Positions 7,915-10,305 of a stretch of 10,305 nucleotides of DNA are shown one piece after another (the first letter of the stretch is position 1; every line of letters starts with the position of its first letter). The DNA is from Chromera velia (Eukaryota; Sar; Chromeraceae): NCBI GenBank assembly GCA_018398765.1, contig JAHBMJ010003495.1, forward strand, positions 1 to 10,305, given 5' to 3'. A model generated the notes under the pieces. That model had not been told where the DNA came from and did no database searches. It worked only from the letters and a program-made list of their open reading frames with translations. Position numbers and translations under genes: made by a program.

Positions 7915-8440
7915 CACTCATCTTCCAACGCTCCCAAACCTCACCAGCAGTTGGCTGAGCTTCCTGTTGAGAAAGAAAGGGGGGCAGAGAGGCATTCTCT
8001 GAAAAGGGAAGTAGAGGGGGAGAGGGATGGGGAAGGGGGGGTCATGAAAAGAAATGAGGGCGAGAAAGAGGGGGGCGAGAAGGACGATCGCATTGCCGCC
8101 AAGCCTCTGGCTTTGTCGATGGGAGGTGAAGGCGGGGAGAGCGAGAGAGAGGTCAGAGATGGTGAAGCACCCCTCCACCCCCCCCTCCCAGACCCAACCG
8201 GCAGTAAGGCAGGGGAGCGTGAGAAGGAAGCAGAAGGGTCTGAGCCGATCCCTGTCCCTGTCCCTGTCGTTGCCCCCAGTTGCCCCTTCTTCTAATCCTT
8301 CAGAGGAAGACAAAGACCCTCTTCCTCCTCATAAGGTTTCTCATCTTGACCTGGAGGAAGTCAGGAGGGAACAAAAGTATGATGATGCTCCAATAATGTT
8401 TCGAGCGCGTCTTATACCCGTCTCTCCTGCGAGACAATAA
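7915..8440 (+). CDS. Charged low-complexity protein exon with one-base slip at a C5 run
   Basis: After a strong acceptor (CTTTGTCTGCAG) the frame is open in phase 0 and encodes a Glu-, Lys-, Arg- and Gly-rich, presumably disordered chain (for example KREVEGERDGEGG), then a VPVPVPV stretch from a three-fold CCCTGT repeat (8250-8267). At the C5 run 8273-8277 this frame goes to a stop (TAA 8293-8295), while the next frame continues as SNPSEEDKDPLPPHK and DLEEVRREQKYDD to TAA at 8438-8440. One C fewer would join the two halves smoothly. It might be the tail of the LRR gene or a separate gene; I do not recognise it. Composition is strongly biased, so some chance openness must be allowed for. Confidence 0.35.
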
Positions 8441-8516
8441 CAGAATGACCATGGCCAAAGGGCTCCTGTCTGTCCAGACCTAGGTTCAGATAGAGAAGAA
8501 GTGACTCAAGGGTGAA

Positions 8517-8756
8517 ATGTCTCTGAGCTATAGAGAATGCATGATCATCTACAGGATGCTGGGAGGTCCCGGCAAGTGCGAGATGGTTAAAACTACAGAG
8601 GGGGAGATCAGGTTTCATAATAGAAAGGGGATCCATCCAGTCACGATTTGGCACACCCAATCAGACCGACCAGGTGATCAAGAAGGAGAAGCTAAGAGGA
8701 AGAGTACCGATGCTCAACAAGTTCCACCAGTAGAAGATCCTCCGGGAGAAATTTAA
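8517..8756 (+). CDS. Unrecognised open frame of 79 codons
   Basis: Runs from ATG at 8517 to TAA at 8754-8756, in the same frame class as no neighbour. The sequence is balanced and protein-like (GGPGKCEMVKTTEGEIRF, then HPVTIWHTQSDRPG) and ends acidic and proline-rich. Weakly, the order GP..., short strand, charged turn, HPV resembles the region after the integrase core in Gypsy-type polyproteins, but no diagnostic motif is present, so I do not call it that. It could also be an exon of the flanking charged proteins, with acceptor CATCTACAG at about 8545-8553. Confidence 0.25.
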   Translation: MSLSYRECMIIYRMLGGPGKCEMVKTTEGEIRFHNRKGIHPVTIWHTQSDRPGDQEGEAKRKSTDAQQVPPVEDPPGEI

Positions 8757-8777
8757 GGGCATCATCCGGTCTGCATG

Positions 8778-9208
8778 GCCCCGGAAAGCGAAGCGGGGGA
8801 CACTTACAAAACAAAAATACCCTAGCCCATGCATGCACGGTGTCTTTCACCAAAAAAAGGCTCCGGAAAGATCCTGCCCCAAATAGCCCCGGAAAGCGAA
8901 GCGAGGGGCACTTACAAAATAAAAATACCCCAGCCCATGCATGCATGGTATGGTGTCTTTCGCCAAAAAAAGGCCCCGGAAAGATCCCGCTCCAAATGGT
9001 CCAGAAAAGTGTGCATGAATCCGCGTCGTCATGCATGCGTGTGTCAGTGGCCCCCAAAAGTGATAGGCTGCATCCCTGGGCTTTTTTCTTGGGGGAAAGG
9101 GGGTTTTACGGCTTTTCCCGTGGGGAGGGAGGGGTCGGCACAACCGCCTGATCGGCTAGCCGGCGTGCGTCAATCGTGAAGTTCTCATTTTTCTTGCTTT
9201 CCGGGGCC
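8778..9208. repeat. 13-bp inverted repeat bounding the tandem-repeat block
   Basis: GGCCCCGGAAAGC at 8778-8790 returns as its exact reverse complement at 9196-9208, and the match extends imperfectly to GGAAAGC.AAG. Internal copies of the same motif are present in the tandem repeat. No target-site duplication is obvious, so a transposable element of about 431 bp is only a possibility. Confidence 0.45.
8779..8998. repeat. Two-copy tandem repeat of 107-113 bp
   Basis: Copy 1 (8779-8885) and copy 2 (8886-8998) share GCCCCGGAAAGCGAAGCG, CACTTACAAAA, AAAAATACCC, CCCATGCATGCA, TGTCTTTC and CCAAAAAAAGG in the same order, with about ten substitutions and a small insertion (ATGG) in copy 2. A partial third beginning follows near 8998. 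Open frames crossing it on both strands look incidental. Confidence 0.8.
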
Positions 9209-9317
9209 GTTCGCAAGCTTGCTTGCGTCAGATGCATGTCCTTCGGTATGGGTGAGTGCCTTGTGCCTTCCCATACGGTCAGAGTGTGGATGAGTGCCTT
9301 GTTTTGTGTGTATGAAA

Positions 9318-9349
9318 AGATTCTTCTTCGTGAACGCTGCGAAGAATCT
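9318..9349. repeat. Short perfect hairpin
   Basis: AGATTCTTC (9318-9326) and GAAGAATCT (9341-9349) form a 9-bp stem with a 14-base loop. It is not followed by a T run. Function unknown. Confidence 0.5.
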
Positions 9350-9483
9350 CGGTGAAAAGGGGGGCATATGTCATGGGCTGCCTGGCGCTGCCCAGGCGGG
9401 ACCATGTATGCATGCGACCAGGCGCCGCACGATCTACCGCATGGAAGATGCGCGCGGGGATCTTTACCCCTTTAGGGTCATCG

Positions 9484-10102
9484 GACAGGCAGAGGAAGAA
9501 AGAGGGGAGGATTTGTCTCCGCCCTTCCCCCTCCCATTTCTCAAGAAGACGCACAGACAGAGGAAGAAAGAGGGGAGGATTTGTCTCCGCCCTTCCCCCC
9601 TCCCATCCCTCAAGAAGACGCACAGACAGACGAGGAGACAGGGGAGGATTTATCTCTGCCCTTCCCCCCTCCTATCCCTCAGGAAGACCAATAGACAGAG
9701 GAAGAGGGAGGAAAGGATCTTTCTCCGCAGATCCCCCCTTTCATTCCTGTGGAAGACAAGCAGGCAGCTAGGCAGGCAGAGGAGGAGAGAGGGGTTAATC
9801 TTTTTCCGCACATCCCCCCTTCCATTCCTGTAAAAGACAAGCAGGCAGAGGAGGGAGAGGTTGATCTTTCTCCGCACGTCCTCCCTTCTATTCCTGTGAA
9901 AGACAAGCAGGCAGATGAGAAGGGAGGGGTTGATCTTTCTCCGTACATCCCCCCTTCCATTCCTGTGGAAGACAAGCAGGCAGAGGAGGAGGGAGGGGAG
10001 AATCTTTCTCCGCATATTCCCCCTTCTATTCCTGTGGAAGACAGGCAGGCAGAGGAGGAGGGAGGGGAGAATCTTTCTCCGTATATCCCCACCCACATCC
10101 CC
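9484..10102 (+). repeat. Nine-unit, roughly 69-bp coding minisatellite
   Basis: Direct repeats with the conserved core CAGGCAGAGGAGGAG, then GATCTTTCTCCGCA, then CCCCCTTCCATTCCTGTG. Spacings between unit starts are 64, 69, 69, 69, 81, 66, 69, 69 and 63 bases. Apart from the first, every spacing is a multiple of three, and within units most differences keep the frame. Confidence 0.85.
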
Positions 10103-10289
10103 GACGAGGTTAAAGATAGAGAGACAGAGGAGGCTGCCCTGGAGCTTCTTGCGATATGTGATCTTCCCATCACTTTTCGCTCGTCCATTGCCTGTCTCTC
10201 CTCCCAGACGACAAACAAACGACCAAACAGCCCTCCGTTTTGGGAAGGAAACGCCGAGGTATATCTTAGACAGGAAGGAAAAACAGGGT

Positions 10290-10305
10290 GGGGGGGGGGG
10301 GGGGG
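10290..10305. repeat. G homopolymer at contig edge
   Basis: Sixteen G end the window, preceded by GGGT. This matches the G run at position 1 and is probably where the assembly stopped. Confidence 0.9.

Larger units (their letters stand above)
9441..10305 (+). pseudogene. Tandem-repeat proline-rich acidic protein, broken frame, open at contig end
   Basis: Eight tandem units of about 23 codons (usually 69 bases; also 66 and 81) start near 9484, 9548, 9617, 9686, 9755, 9836, 9902 and 9971, with a ninth at 10040. A typical unit reads EDKQAEEEGGENLSPHIPP then SIPV: an acidic Gln/Glu-rich half and a Leu-Ser-Pro, Ile-Pro-Pro half. A non-repeated segment follows (EEAALELLAICDLPITFRSS and on). From 9695 the frame is open for 203 codons to the edge, possibly with a donor GAG|GTATAT at 10258. 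Two breaks exist: C5 at 9527-9531 where units 2 and 3 have C6, and TAG at 9692-9694 where other units have CAG. ATG at 9441 is a plausible upstream start in the first frame. The function is unknown; disordered adhesive or scaffold roles are guesses. It could be a live gene with sequence errors. Confidence 0.5.

Noticed and set aside
8412-8660. Minus-strand open frame of 82 codons
   Set aside because: Antisense to a more protein-like plus-strand frame, with no splice or domain support.
9650-10218. Minus-strand open frames of 148 and 179 codons
   Set aside because: Antisense shadows of the tandem-repeat coding array; openness follows from unit lengths divisible by three.

Overview
This window reads as a complete, short contig from a nuclear eukaryotic genome. 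Gene density is low, the two best genes are split by GT-AG introns with polypyrimidine tracts, simple-sequence repeats are frequent, and there are two foldback (MITE-like) elements. I see no bacterial operon layout, Shine-Dalgarno pattern or tRNA/rRNA gene. Both ends are runs of G (13 at the left, 16 at the right), so the contig probably stops where assembly failed in homopolymers. Composition and gene style recall protist algae such as chromerids or dinoflagellates, but that is an inference, not an identification.

Left third (1-2318, minus strand): an intron-split gene whose predicted protein starts MGNAPS (an N-myristoylation-type start) and carries at least three divergent SH3b-like units. 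The exon model is supported because intron phases match and because three unit starts of 17 residues align without gaps only after splicing. The gene runs off the left end.

Middle (2319-5679): no convincing gene. It holds a GC-rich patch, a roughly 390-bp near-palindrome with TACCGC ends and possible TA duplication (2971-3363), and a 97-bp nested palindrome flanked by a 5-bp direct repeat (4025-4121).

Right of centre (5680-7077, plus strand): four small exons of a leucine-rich-repeat protein of the ribonuclease-inhibitor type. Three of the junctions are simple or phase-consistent. The junction from exon b to exon c is one base out of register, so this is either a decaying gene, a sequence error or an unrecognised splice arrangement. 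The intron between b and c holds a roughly 300-base CTTT-derived polypyrimidine tract.

Right end (7915-10305, plus strand): a charged, low-complexity open frame with a one-base slip at a C5 run; a 240-base open frame of unknown kind; a two-copy 107-113-bp tandem repeat; and a tandem-repeat protein of roughly 23-residue proline-rich acidic units that is open to the contig end. Its frame is broken once by a C5 run where sister units have C6, and once by a TAG where the sister units have CAG. The 5' and 3' ends of all these genes need transcripts to settle. No pathway linking them can be read from the sequence.
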